Positions 1 to 18,600 of a stretch of DNA of 64,000 bases are shown in pieces. The stretch is from the NCBI GenBank assembly GCA_016165875.1, contig JABBOT010000002.1, positions 25,744,265-25,808,264 on the forward strand, written 5' to 3'. The position numbers were made by a program, and so were the translations under genes. The DNA is from Acanthopleura granulata. Lineage: Eukaryota > Mollusca > Polyplacophora > Chitonida > Chitonidae. The notes beneath the pieces are model-generated. The model searched no databases, had not been told where the DNA came from, and worked only from the letters and a program-made list of their open reading frames with translations. Numbering within the stretch: position 1 is the first letter of the stretch; each line of letters starts with the position of its first letter.

Positions 1-1541
1 CATACTTTGAACATTGTTATCTGATTGAAAATGCAACACTTTTCAAATGGTATCCGACTTAGTGATTTAACACTTACAGGAAATGTGAAATGTATGGTTT
101 TTATTTTTTACCACATTATACATTTTAGTATGTGTCCTAACATGTGTCCTATATAAGTGCAAAAAAGACAGAAGAAAACACTAGCTATTCTTTGGGGTGG
201 GTCAAATGGCTTTAAACTATGGTTTCCTGAGACCCCAGCATCCAGTCTGGAAATTCAGCAGCCTGGAGTTGTGATGTCAACTTTGATATCTGTCAAAACA
301 ACTATGTGTGTTGAAAGAGTTAGGTGCTAAGCTGGTCCTGCCAAGCCATATAGTTCTTCACTGATGTCACTTCCAAAAATTTGTGACCTTTGATGGAATC
401 TGAGCATAAAATAGACAGGTTATTTTGGGAAAAAAACAACTTTTTTTGGAACAGTGTTCTTTATTTGATTCCCACTGATTTCCATACAAGCTGTAGAACT
501 TATAGGATTTCTGAATACTACTACCTCTGTCGTTCTCAACTCGAACACTACAAAGCTCACCTGGGAGCATAAACAGCAATAGCCAGACCAACACATGTGC
601 ATGAACAGCCCACAATATCTGACAGCCATCTGGCATCTCCTGCACCAAAATCAGCTTGGGTTGGTTATTCTCTTGGTGGACACAGTGAGTGGTCACTAAC
701 AGAGCAGTAAGTTCTACATCCACTCTTTGTTTTTATCTTTAACAATACTTTGTGTCAGGTCATATTATGAAGAATATTAAATCAAATTTAAGACAAAGTC
801 AGTACATGATGGAACAGTCCATCTAGATGGACTTAGTGTGATATTTTAAAATTCTGACATTCATCACAACACATCGCCTCAAGTCAAAAACTATTGCCAC
901 AGATTTCAAAAACTGAAGTCAATAGCCATACGACTTCATAGCTGAGTTTTGGCATTGAAAACATCTTGAAAACTATGATATTTTAATCCACAGCCCTCTG
1001 TGTGCAACACATCAATCTTCATAATTCAGCTCAGAGCGACATCAAAAACTTTATTTATTTTATTTCATTTGATTGGTGTTTTACGCCATACTCAAGAATA
1101 TTTCACTTATACAACGGCAGCCAGCAATATGGTGGGAGGAAGCCAGGCAGAGCCCAGGGGAAACCCACAACCATCTGCAGGTTGCTGGCAGACCTTATTA
1201 ATTACGGTTGGAGAGGAAGCCAGCATGACCTGGACTTGAACTCACAGAGACCACATTGGTAGGAGGCTTCGGGGCATTGTGCTGCAATAGCGCGCTAACC
1301 GACTGAGCCACCCAGGCCCCCGACATCAAAAAAGGATTTCATTTTTTGATTACATGCAGTTTATGTGACACGAGCACAGATCTCACTCAGAGCAGTTGCC
1401 TCGACTTCAAGTTCAGAAATCTGCATCAATTATTTTCTCATTGGGTCGATGAACATAGCGTTGAGAGGAACGTCAGGATTTTAAAATAACACATTCGGTC
1501 CATGATCTAGCTGGAATAATGGTTGAGGACCCTAATTTTAC
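1..1541 (-). other. ELAC2 intron 1 (partial)
   Basis: Sequence to the left of the ELAC2 exon donor. The next exon should begin by completing an Arg codon and then encode a Y-L-F-N-C-G-E-G-like motif; I could not find that on the minus strand here, so the whole stretch is taken as intron. It holds one full SINE (1049-1320). A minus-strand open frame at 367-723 ends in a donor-like site but matches nothing I know. Confidence 0.5.
1049..1320 (-). repeat. full-length tRNA-derived SINE with target-site duplication
   Basis: Reads on the minus strand as a tRNA-like head with A box (TGGCTCAGTCGG) and B box (GTTCAAGTCC), a unique body, and a (AAATA)n-type tail. A 12-bp duplication, CGACATCAAAAA, lies at 1037-1048 and again at 1321-1332, which fixes the element's ends and shows target-primed insertion. 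Partial copies of the same family recur through the window and are listed separately. Confidence 0.92.
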
Positions 1542-1849
1542 CTAGAGTAATCCGTTGATATAACCAGAGATCTGGGTGTCCCTCTGGCACCACTGCCTAC
1601 CACATGGACATCAATCCGTGAAGGGGCCGGCATTTTATGTCCCCCTTCTGCGCGCTTGGCCCTGTACTTCACATGACGCAAGGTTTCGCGTGGACCCTCT
1701 ACTTTCTTCGGCATGTTGTCTAACAGGCGAGCTAGTTTGTCGTGTCTCAGACGAATGCCACCTACTTTGATGAGCAGGTGAGGCTTCAGATAGTCCACAT
1801 ATAGCTTGTTGTACACAGTGTCACTAACACATATTCTCAGACGATGCAT
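1542..1849 (-). CDS. ELAC2: tRNase Z long form (ELAC2), first coding exon
   Basis: N-terminal end of the long-form tRNA 3'-processing endonuclease, which trims 3' trailers from nuclear and mitochondrial pre-tRNAs. The exon encodes a basic segment containing RETLRHVKYRAKR, then IDVHVVGSGARGTPRSL, the first beta strand of the degenerate N-terminal metallo-beta-lactamase half; both align in order with the start of animal ELAC2 as I remember it. The exon closes at donor AG|GTAAAA after 1542, in phase 2 (Arg codon split). Two in-frame starts are plausible: Met at 1849 with a basic leader (M-H-R-L-R) and Met at 1714 (M-P-K-K). In human ELAC2 the upstream start gives the mitochondrial form and the downstream one the nuclear form; the same may hold here. 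The frame stays open up to 1981, so the true 5' limit is uncertain. Remaining exons lie outside the window. The gene is divergent to the GST gene, about 1 kb apart. Confidence 0.82.
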
Positions 1850-2800
1850 CTGATGAAACGTAATGTAATTAAACCAATAAAAACACATCACCATGAACCC
1901 ATGCTTGTTGATGCTGATTGCGCATTTTCTACCTCCGGTGTAAAGAGAACCCATGAATGAAGGGGCATAACTGTGTGGCATCGCATAGGATACACGTTGT
2001 CGAAGGCCAATATATATATATATATAAAGCTAAAGTCTTCAGTCAGCGAATGTAGTCTCGATCTGAATCATTTAAAATCGTTGTAAAGGAAAAACCTGTG
2101 TCATCATAGACTTGTTTCTTCCTTCCTAGGCCCCTTTTCACACGTATTTAAATGTGGGCCTATATATGTTTCGGACTTAAAAGGCACTTCGTACAAATGA
2201 TGTGAAGTACAATATAGAAATGCCGGTAGGCCTATTTATTAGATGAGTGTTTAACAACGTGCTTAAGAATTATTACTTATATATTTGGCAAAGGTCAGCC
2301 TGGTGGAGGAAATCGCAGTGAGCACCCGCCCACCCCCCACCCCCACCCCTTCACCAATCCTGGAGAATCACTCTGAGCTAAGCCATATCCTACAAGTAGC
2401 GAGGTCTAGATTCGGACAAGGCCCTGATAATCTCAGCGAGGCATCGCATTAACTACGTTATACTATTTTTTTTATAACGTTAAGTAAACTACTTTCTCTT
2501 ATAGAAATAGGGGTATTAAATATCTTCCACAAGGGGTTGAAAATGTTAGGCCTATATGTCCTGCATGAATGGGCATTGAAAACTACATGACAAATTGACA
2601 CATGGCATTTTTTTTTAAAAATGTTGTGCAATGCTCTGCATATGTAGGCATGCGTGTAAAAGTATTTAAAAGCCTTTGTAAAGGAAGTGATATAAAGCTG
2701 TATCTAGAATATATTTACACCCATTCTATGTAGGCGTAACCGGATTCTCTTTTCAATTAACTATTCATACCGTTTGAGCACTTCCGCATCCATGTGTTTC
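1850..2800. promoter_or_regulatory. divergent intergenic region between ELAC2 and GST
   Basis: About 0.95 kb separates the ELAC2 start from the GST TATA box, so it probably carries promoters for both directions. It contains a short (TA)n run near 2012-2027, a C-rich stretch near 2325-2350 and otherwise AT-rich sequence. I saw no antioxidant-response core (TGACnnnGC) in a quick read. Confidence 0.45.
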
Positions 2801-2808
2801 TATATATA
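2801..2808 (+). promoter_or_regulatory. TATA box of the GST gene
   Basis: TATATATA lies about 30 bp upstream of a C/T-rich start region (about 2830) and 91 bp upstream of the donor that ends the untranslated first exon. Position and spacing fit a focused TATA promoter; the assignment is by position only. Confidence 0.5.
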
Positions 2809-2829
2809 TCCTGTTAAACCGATTCGCCT

Positions 2830-2898
2830 CAGACCTCAGAATCAGTAGTGTTTGGCGAGACGGAGTGAAAACTAAAGGACGTCATCTTCGACTAGAAG
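2830..2898 (+). other. GST 5' untranslated exon
   Basis: Inferred non-coding first exon ending at a strong donor, AG|GTAAGC at 2899. It splices to the acceptor CTAG at 3491-3494, four bases before the GST start codon. The 5' edge is estimated from the TATA box. Confidence 0.55.
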
Positions 2899-3124
2899 GT
2901 AAGCTTATACATATGTAAGTGAGTAGCTAGTGTAAACTCACACTTGTGTGTCAGGCCTGCAAGCGTATACTCAGTATTTCAGTAACAGTAATTTATGTAA
3001 TAACTTCACCAGTTATCGTAGGTGGGATTCTTTAGTAGACCTGTGGAGATCAAAGAACGGTAAATCAGTCAACCGGTCAATAAATAAATAGGAATCTTTG
3101 TGGCCTAATATGTCTGGAAGACAT

Positions 3125-3310
3125 TCGGGTCCTCTGTAGCCGATGAGCTGAGCGCGCTAGTTCAACGTAATGACCCACGTACCTTTCATCATTGTGATCG
3201 CTGAGTTCAAACCCATGGGCTCTAGCTGGAGTCTCCGGTCATACGTAGTTTGGTACTCCTGTCACATGTGGGTGGTCGTGGGTCCTGGGTTTCCCTCATT
3301 TATCATCTAT
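3125..3310 (+). repeat. diverged SINE copy in GST 5' intron
   Basis: Shares the pattern CGCGCTAG..CAACGTAATGACCCA, a B-box-like GAGTTCAAACCC and a GTGGGTGGTCGTGGGT-type body with the SINE family at 1049-1320, but is much more diverged and lacks a clear tail. Confidence 0.55.
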
Positions 3311-3486
3311 GTAGAGTAGATATAAATATATAGTCAACTCGTTTGATAACATGTGGGCTACAAATCAAATAAGTATACCAGCATAGCTAATGGAATAAAT
3401 CAAACAAGCGGCACCACATGTTTCTAAGGTACCTCTGTTATATAGTTACAAATTCACCTGAAACCTTATGATTTCGCCTTTCATAA

Positions 3487-9890
<6,404 letters not shown>

Positions 9891-10375
9891 CCAAACGGAC
9901 TTCTAACCAAGGATAGTACAAGCAGTGACCAGAATATACCGTCACTCCAAAAATGGGAAAACGGTTTTTTAAGTGGATTTTCCACGTTAAACAAATGTAC
10001 TTTCAATGTCTTGCATTATTTCATCTGCATGTTTCTGATTTCTTTTTCTCCTTATCTCAAAATGAACATAATAATACCTAGGCCTAGTGTTTAAATATTT
10101 TGCGGTGACATTAGAACAGGCATGACGAAACAATCGTATTATTTACTCGACCTATCACATGTAGAGAATACCATGAAAGGATTTTGTACATTTTGTTGTT
10201 ATACCTACGTGTCAAGCCCGAAATTCAGGCTACTGCATGGTGAAGTTAAAAATTAAGAGGCGTACCAAGTCGATACTCGCAAGGCCCATTTCTGGAACAA
10301 CTTATAGCACCATATCCCAAAAGGACCCGGTTAGAAATTATATACAAATATTAAATAAACCTGGCAAGATGTAAG
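9891..10375 (+). other. GST 3' untranslated region (inferred)
   Basis: AT-rich sequence after the TAA stop at 9888-9890. The first canonical polyadenylation hexamer I see is AATAAA at 10354-10359, giving a 3' UTR of about 0.48 kb. The end is a prediction from the hexamer only. Confidence 0.4.
10354..10359 (+). terminator. candidate polyadenylation signal of GST
   Basis: AATAAA, 464 bp past the GST stop codon; no other canonical hexamer was noticed between. Usage is unproven. Confidence 0.4.
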
Positions 10376-10674
10376 AGAGATACAGCCAACAGTTTTCAGT
10401 GGCGCAGGAAAATTGAAGACTATATTCTAGACATGCCGTCCAATTCAAAGGAGGGGGAATGATATAAGGCGTGAAATGTGTCCCTTGCGGGGACAATGAA
10501 ATGATCATGAAAAAATATTCCCACGTCACCTTTTCCTTTAATTTCAATATACATAAGATATGAGTGTGTATGATTTTGTGAAAAAGTATAAATTCTGGAA
10601 TCAGCGAAAATGTTAGAGTCAATTGAAAAGTTTCCTTTGGTCAGTTTTGTCAATTTCAGTCAGTTTCGGGTCTG

Positions 10675-10777
10675 CATGAAGGAAGTGGAGCCCCAGAGCA
10701 AAACTTGCAGAAAACTTGTATTGCAACGAGTTTCATCTTTATGCAAAATATCTCTTTGGGGCTCCATTTCCTTCATG
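10675..10777. repeat. hairpin with 21-bp arms
   Basis: CATGAAGGAAGTGGAGCCCC (from 10675) and its reverse complement at 10757-10777 pair over 21 bp with one mismatch, separated by 61 bp. It lies 0.3 kb past the GST polyadenylation candidate. No flanking duplication was recognised. Confidence 0.75.
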
Positions 10778-11629
10778 GTTACAATAATAACTTTGTCTTT
10801 GGATTTGCACAACCTATCTTTCACCTTGATATGTACCGATTACATGTCGAAGTAATCATATGTTGAGTTTAGTGCAGTTGTCATGTTATCGAGCCTGTCA
10901 TGTAATTGCAATGAAAATGTGTTTTTGTCTTAAATACGCAAATCTGTTATAATATCATGTAATTAAACATTTTAAAAACTAGACAGTAAACCCATGGATC
11001 TCATGTGTACTACATGTTTCATCTGCAGGTAGCCCTTTGGGGGTATGGGCTCGGCCTGCTACAAAGAATTATTTTCATTATTTAACTATAGCAGTGTTAC
11101 ATGTGTTGTATTATATTCACATTCCGTAAAACTGGTCCGTCGTACAATTTTGTTTGCAATTATATTTTAAAGAAAAGTAGAAAATTAAAGCTTGATCACA
11201 TCCTTAGAAAAGGGAACAACAGACCTTGCTTCAGATTTGTTCGGTGTTAAAGGAAAAGCAAAAAGTCAGTGAAAGATATTAAATATTGGAAACCAAACAA
11301 CAGTCTATATGAAGCCTTCTGTTCGGATAACTCGACCCGGTTTGCGATTAACTGATGATTGACAGACCTCGCAGACAATCTAAATGATTTCTGCCTACAA
11401 CGGGCAGTGCTATATCTATGAGCACTTTCGGCGCCCTATCACATGCCTCCTCCTATCAACCGCCTATAGTTCGTGAACAATTTTAGGTCGAATACAAATA
11501 TAGGTATCTCTGTTGCACTTTAATTGCAAATGCTCATAAAAGCCTTAGGAGCATAATCAATGCTTACAAAGCCCTTGTTTCCAGGTTGAGGGGGGTGGGG
11601 GTGGGTACTACAGGGGCTGTGTAAGTTGT

Positions 11630-12130
11630 TATCTTGTAGTATTTACACGGGCAGTAACAATAAAATTCGAAACTAGGGAAAACTGGCAAGAAACCGTATT
11701 TCACCGGTGATGTGTGACCATTTGCCAACTACACGTGTCACACTGTCATGGCTACTCTAGATTAACTGTTTATGCTGTAGTCTTACCTATTGTATTCTTA
11801 CATCAACCTTCATTCTAAGCATCCAGATGCGTGGTCCATTTAAGCTGTTGGTGTTAAATGTCATGATAACACAGCATTCTGAGTAATTCTAGTCAAGTGA
11901 CGTCTAATAAATTGCGATTAACATCATTGCATTTTGTGTTACTTAATACTGTATAAGCCACGGTTCTAGGGGGTGTAAGTCGCTATTTTTTAACATTTAC
12001 ATGGGCAGCTAGAATAAAGCCCCAAGTAAACTGACAAGAGGCCTAATTTCACCGACAAGGTGTGACAGTTGGTCAAACGATCACACAGTCTTCTAGTTTT
12101 CTAGTGCTCTAATTTTCTCTCCATGAAGTA
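11630..12130 (-). repeat. two R2-family copies in tandem
   Basis: Segments 11640-11775 and 11985-12125 resemble each other (GGGCAG..AATAAA..ACTG(G/A)CAAGA..ATTTCACCG..TGTGTGAC) and match the reverse complement of the longer R2 copies at 46305-46650 and 60573-60880. Confidence 0.6.
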
Positions 12131-12739
12131 GTTTTTAAGGCAAGAAGATTGTCAGGCACATGAGGTGCGCTGTTTCCATCACTCATCATAAGTCAAACCT
12201 TCGCCATACATCTATTTGCCCACTTACGGAATTTCATCCACCAATGAAATAAATAAGGCAATACAAACTACTAACCATGATATAAGCACTTTATTGAGCT
12301 TGTACCTTTGTCCAAACGATTCCGATCTTTACTGTGGTCGCTATTATATTTCTGTTCACATTCATACCACCCCATTGGCCCATTGGTCGAATGGATTATG
12401 TGAGGGTCCATTATACAGTGAGATCGGGCATTTGAACCTCACTCCCGCTAGGTTAAACAGAAAGCTTGTCATACTTGGCGAGGTTTCCACCGCTCACAAA
12501 CCTGGTCGTCGTGTACGTAAGCACTGGTCGCGTGCGGTAGGTTGTAAACTATAACACTACCGTGAGCACAGGGAGTAAGACTAGAGTAGGGACTCTACTC
12601 GTCACACGTTACCGGTGACATGCTGTTCATGTAAATGCATATACAGAAGTAACTTGCCCCCTCGCCCCACACACCGATGCAGCACCAGGGCTTAAGCAGA
12701 AAATTAGGTTCAAAATGCAGTGATGTTCATTGACATATA

Positions 12740-12860
12740 TTGCAATACAGGCCAAGAATTACTCAGAATACTGTTTTGTCATCACATTTACAAAACAATC
12801 ACATGAAAACAATGTAAAGGGACCAGACCTCGGAGACAAGCAGATTACTGGCTTATGCAG
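12740..12860 (+). repeat. R2-family distal fragment
   Basis: AATTACTCAGAATACTGTTTTGTCATCACATTTA..CATGAAAACAATG..CAGACCTCGG closely follows the distal half of the R2 copy at 46530-46610. No protein is predicted here. Confidence 0.65.
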
Positions 12861-13600
12861 GAAAACAATAAACGACCACAGCATAACACAGTCAAACCAG
12901 AACAGCGACGTCAATGTGGTGGTTGGGAAATTAAACAATTGGGAAATTGCCTGTGTTACATGAATTAAAGCCATAAATATACCAAAAAGCAGGTGAGAAA
13001 GGTCCTCAGATTTGCGGTGAGACAGCTTGAACTGTATTTGCACTCTTTGAAACCAGAGAATGACAGTAGCGTTTCTGTACCCTTGTGATGTTGATTTACT
13101 AAGCTATTCAAGGGCGATAACTCTATTTGACAGAACTTACTATTTATGTATTGCCTACTGCACAGACGGATTGCATTCAATACTTTTCGGTGTCGCTGTC
13201 AAGATTATGTCAATTATATGATCCCAGTCTGTTTAATTTTATATGTTTTGGGAGTGTTGGAAATGTTTTCTGATTCGTTAGATAACTTCCTCTTTGAACT
13301 GGAATAAGTGCAGTTAAACAAATTTATCCGACAAATATCCGTGATGGGCAAAGCTTGCACCCTCTTGATCGATGGTGCAGATGCCAATGACTGAAACAGC
13401 CGACAGTTATAAATGTATGGAAGAAAAATTAATAGCCATAAAGCAATGTTATAGGCGAGATCTGTTTATAGTTTCGCTATTTTCAGTGATCTGGAGATAC
13501 CGTTAATGTTAAAGCCACCAAAGCCTGAAGTGACAGATACGGTCAACAGCACATTGCTTCGTTATGACCGACACGGCACCACTTGTATCCCTTACAGAGG
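12861..13600. other. no recognisable feature
   Basis: AT-rich sequence with only short, non-conserved open frames; I see no gene, repeat or regulatory site that I can support. Confidence 0.5.
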
Positions 13601-14235
13601 TATAAATTCATGGCCTGTTTGGCTCAAATACCCTCAAAGAGGAGTAATTCTTAGTAACTTGTAAATCCTTGTTGTATGGTTTCTCTGAACAACCCTCTCA
13701 AATTGTGTAATTCTTGACTATATCACAGTCGTGCTGAAAAACCCCCTCTTGGAGGTTTAATTCATGGCTTTTTTGTGCTGAAGAATGTTCTCACACAAAT
13801 GTAATCTATGGCTGATTGAAGTGAGGAAATCTCCCACAAAGATAACGGTTATGTCCGCTTGCACTGCAGAATCCCCTGAGAGACGTGTAATTCGTAGCCA
13901 GTTTTACTCAATGATCCTCACAAAGTTGTGATTTATGTCGGTACTGAATCCTCAGATCCGCGTTATTCTTGATTGGTTGTGCTGAAAAATTCTCTCATGC
14001 CATATAAACCCTGGCTGGTTGTACTAAGGAACTGACACGTGGATGTATGGTCACGGCTGACTGAACCCTCGTCACTGCGAAAAAACTGGCTTAGGAAGCC
14101 CTATGTGAAGGTGTCAGTCGTGATTGTACTGAAGAACACCCCAGCACAGAGATGTCATTCACGAGTATAGTGGAATGGCCTTAGACATGTAAATCAAGGC
14201 TGGCTGTTATGAAGATACAACACATAGATTATGAC
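13600..14235 (+). repeat. old degenerate tandem repeat, about 45-60 bp unit
   Basis: About a dozen loosely matching units with the consensus GTAATTC(A/T)TGGCTG..TGTACTGAAGAA(C)CC..CTCACA. Units vary in length and are heavily mutated, so the array is old and not expanding. Confidence 0.6.
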
Positions 14236-14280
14236 TGATGGTATACTGAAAAATCCTCACAAAAAGAGCGAGGTGGAAGT

Positions 14281-14465
14281 ATTCATTTATTTATTTGATA
14301 GGTGTTTTAGCCCGTACTCAAAGAATATTTCACTTAAACGACGGAGGCAGCATTACCGTGGGAGGAAACCTGGCAGGGCTGGGGGGAAACCCACGGCCAT
14401 CCGCAGATTGCTGGCAAAACCTTCCCACGTGCGACCGGAGCACATTAATTGGAGGCTTCTGGGTA
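14281..14465 (-). repeat. partial SINE
   Basis: Tail and body of the main SINE family, opening TATTTGATAGGTGTTTTAG on the plus strand and ending near GGAGGCTTCTGGGT. The tRNA-like head is missing. Confidence 0.85.
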
Positions 14466-15009
14466 AGAGTGTTTAATGTTTGACTTGGAAGGGAAAACCA
14501 GCTTTTACGATATCTTTATATATTAAATAAATTCAGTCGTGACCGACTTCGCCCGTCTTCGGATTTATGACGAGAATGGCCGAATGTAGACTTGTGTGTA
14601 TTGAGTGGCCAGCTTCCTCCAAAAAGTTGGCTCTGTCTTATTTTCAGATCTAAATATTTTCATTACCAATGGGAAAATATGGCCTAATCAAAAAAATAGT
14701 ATAAATTTTGAACTTGTTACTTTTTTTATTTTGACAAAATTCCTGATGTAATGTCATTATCATTGAAAATGACTATGATATTTTACGACTTTATGTCTGC
14801 GAGGTGTCTGTCTGGTTCCCGTAATACGGAAACCAGGAATATGACCTAGCAAAATGCCCACACCATACATCAAAGGTCAGTGTGCACGTAGGAGTAGGTT
14901 TGCCTCTAAGTTTAGATTGTAAATAAATTATGAAAAGCAGTTGTGAAATCTAAACACGATGTCCTTAGTTCTACATAATAGCTTCTGGAGGAGGACATTC
15001 TAGGTACTT

Positions 15010-15625
15010 CACACCAAATAAAAGTGTTACTAAAGTAAAAAATATCTGTAACACTTTACTAAAACTTTTACGTTAATGTGTTAGATTAAATGTTAACAAT
15101 GTAGACCTACACAGTGAAGTATCAACTAAATGTAAGTGTCAATAGATATTAGACCTACACACAAAACTAGAACTATGGTAAATCTGTCTTGTATCATATA
15201 TTAGACGTGGATTTGATTTCAAAATATACCTCTGCAAACAGATACACACATCGTCAAAAACGTGTTCAAGTGTTAATAACCACAATGACACACGAAATAA
15301 AATGTGTTAATAGTTTACTTATTAATGCGTTAAATCAGTAACATCGGTGTTGATATAATAGCACATGACTGTTAATACGTTAACATACGTGTTAATTACC
15401 ACAGAGAGAAATTCAAAGTTCTGGTAATACCGGTATATGATACAGTGATAGATTTATCTAATTTTCATTTAATTATTTCTTTAATATCGTTTTACACTTA
15501 CATGTAGTTGATATTTTACTGTGTAGGCCTACATTGTCAGCATTTATTTTAACACATGAACACATTAACGTTTTAGTAAAGTATTACAGATAAGTGTTAA
15601 TATAATAACACTTTTATTTGGTGTG
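15010..15625. mobile_element. 0.6-kb non-autonomous element with long terminal inverted repeats
   Basis: The left end CACACCAAATAAAAGTGTTA is exactly mirrored by TAACACTTTTATTTGGTGTG at the right end, and homology between the arms continues inward for roughly 130 bp (including ACTTTACTAAAAC, AACAATGTAG(A/G)CCTACACAGT and TATCAACTA). The interior is AT-rich with recurring TGTTAA motifs and has no coding frame. This is the structure of a MITE or foldback element. I could not identify a clear target-site duplication, so the superfamily is open. Confidence 0.85.
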
Positions 15626-18600
15626 TTTTTGTAGTGTCCAATTCCACTAAATGGAGTCTATATCCCACAATGTAGTTGCATTATTTAAATTAGTTTTAAA
15701 TCTCGTTTGCACTCGCCTACTTATAAAATATCCTAAAGGGAAACCAAGGCTTCCTAGTTAAATATAGCATTTATAGTAGGTGTCCCAAGCATTAGTATGT
15801 CCTCACCAGACGCCAATTGCACTAGACATTTCAATTTAACAAATGCAATCCGAATTTCAAAGACCAAGTTGAACACAAATTCAAACGAGTCGAGAGAATA
15901 AGTATATGGTTCAAGGGGCTACGCGAGTATCGTTTACACGGTACCTAAAAAGGAATCCTGAAGTCTTCAATGATACTGCAAAAGACACAATTTGACTGTT
16001 TCGTTCGCTGTGCAAAATGTAATGTCATTGAATATGGTCATCACACATCTCCTAATTGAACTGTAGATCTTTCAGGTACATAGAGTAGCAACTAAATACG
16101 AACCTAGATATTATTATTGAGAATTCAGCTGTACACTCTGTGACCAATAAAACACTCAATACAACCCAATGATCATAACTTGTATATAGATCAATAATGC
16201 AAAAGTATGTTCAAGTACGTCTTGTCCACTTCGGCATTAAATACCAAACAAATGTATATAAAAATTTTCGATAGGTTTAGTCCCTGAAAAAATATTGTGT
16301 AGAGTTGAGAAGAAAAGTCCACGTAATAACATCTGCATACATTATACGGGCGCTTGAGGAGTCACGTAATTCGATGCCGTCAGTTGTTTAGAGTTGTTTA
16401 CACTTTCCTGCATTTTATGAAACTGCTCGATAATTGTTTTGTTCCAAATGATGGTACTTTTTGCAGTGGTCATCACACGCTTAGACATATGTATCCTCTG
16501 GCTTGTCATATAGATTACCCAACCAGGAAATGATCCCCCAGCTATGAACTGTTCACATCTTTTTTTTCTGTATCTGCTATTTTCTTTCATGGATCTTAAA
16601 CAGTTTTCCAGACGTATTACTTACCTTTCGTTCTGCAGTGTTTTTGTGTGTGCCATGGTTTGTGTTTGTGTGTGTCTAATCTCTTTATTTATATATCTCA
16701 TTGATAAACTGAACATGTATAAGTTTGCTGGTTTATTTGGATTTATATTTAAGTTTTGGGTAAGCTCTAGCAACCCTACCATAGAGAACACTGGACAGCA
16801 TGAATTGTCGCTGAACCGTGTCAATAATCAGGAGTAATTGTATTGATTGTGTACTTCAAATGATTCTTGCCACAATGTTGTCTTCGTTAATTATTTCAGA
16901 CATTAACATCAGGAAGAAAGGGGTCACGTTTCAGATGCATTTCCATCAACAAGCAGCCAATTTCGGGCAGGTGTTTTTAGAACAATGCAACCTCCTGCTC
17001 ATGGACCAGACGACGAAAGACACGCGCTTACGAGACGGCACGCGCTGTTTAACACCCATTGACTGACCATTAGGCCGAGGTCACTCCGCAGGGGAAGGCT
17101 ACTGACCAGACCGCACATACACTGGGGCATTCACCGAGTATTTTATGCCAAATAAGCACGACTGAGCCTATTGACCTTTCAAGCCGTGAAATCTGAATAT
17201 TTACTCAACTGAAAATAGATTTCTTTTCTGTCAGGTACCTCAAAGCGACCGAGGAACATAGTTAAATGTCATGGGGCAGAGCCCAAACTGCTTAAACTGG
17301 TCAGCATCTTTTTATCCACTTCTACACCGGATAGGCTGACCAGTATTTTAACAACAGCTTGTATATTAAATTTCATCAGCTGGGATATAGCGGGTGGCTA
17401 CAGCAGTTCCGACAGGGCCGCACACTGTACACCTTTGTCTCGGCAGCTGGTCTACATCTGGTAATCAATAAACGCGGGAGACTTTAATTAAATTAACTTT
17501 GCAAAAGGTTTATTTTAAATCACACACAAAGCACTTCAACAACGCCAGTATGGCGTGCCATTGGGAGTTTTCACCTAATATGTGTCTTGTAATGAAATCC
17601 GCGAAGCTAAGAGATTTATACTGATGTATAAGATAAGGCGTACCTCGTGTTCGCTTGCACGTGTCCACGGCCATCATCATTACATATTCCTATCGGACCT
17701 CATCTAATCTCTATATCTATCTAGTATACATTTCTCGATCACAGCTTCTCGCCATTCTAATAAACTCCACAGTAGTAGCGGTCACAAAGTATTGAAAAAA
17801 ACACAAATTTAGTAGTGGCTACAGTTACAGAGTAAAGGAATTCAACAGTATATTGATTATGGCTTATATATTAGAGAGTGTTGTCATATAACTGAATTAA
17901 TTCTTGAAAATTTTATAAAAACCCTACAGAAAAGCTGAATACGAAAATTGTTACTTGTAACAACGGTGTTTTACTAGTATACGTGCAGGGTGATGGTGTA
18001 GGATTAAATTCATCGCATGCAGGTCCTAAGACACAGGGGCCACTTTCACAAAAAAAAAATCAGTTTTTCGAAAATTTCCTCGAGGATCAGATCGCTTTAC
18101 TGCGCAATAACATACGTAACGTGATTTACGGACAACGTGATTTAGGACAAATGTTGTGCTACATATGAATTTGGACGTTTTGTGTTAATTGCCATTGTTG
18201 CATATAGACAGTGTGTTAAGCAGAATTTTGCTGTTCAAAGCAATCCTGAACACTTTTTCACTTGTCGACCAGTTTTATGGGTGGAGTAAAACGGAGTGAT
18301 GGGAGTAAAGGGTGATCCTCTGGTGATCTGGTGGCAAACACTTCCCTTTGTGTCACAAATGCATACAGCTGGTGACGTGGTCTCCAGTGAGATCCATGCA
18401 AGGCCACACAAGAGAGTACAGCCGACCACTAATTTAACTCTACAAGGAGCCGAGAGCAATGAAAGCAAGGGATCCTGCAAGGAAGATAACTCTCTGTTCT
18501 CTTGAGGGTGGGGTTGATCCCACGTCTCGTGTAGGATCGACCCTCAAGCAAATCTCCCTTTAAATCCGTTGAGGGATGACAGATTGTATTTTCGTCCACT

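Noticed and set aside
367..723. Minus-strand open frame with a donor-like CCCAG|GTGAGC, tested as ELAC2 exon 2
   Set aside because: The sequence does not contain the expected YLFNCGEG-type motif and resembles no part of ELAC2 that I know.
12216..12554. 112-codon plus-strand frame and a tRNA-like stretch at about 12370-12450
   Set aside because: No recognisable protein; the tRNA-like boxes are too diverged to assign to a family.
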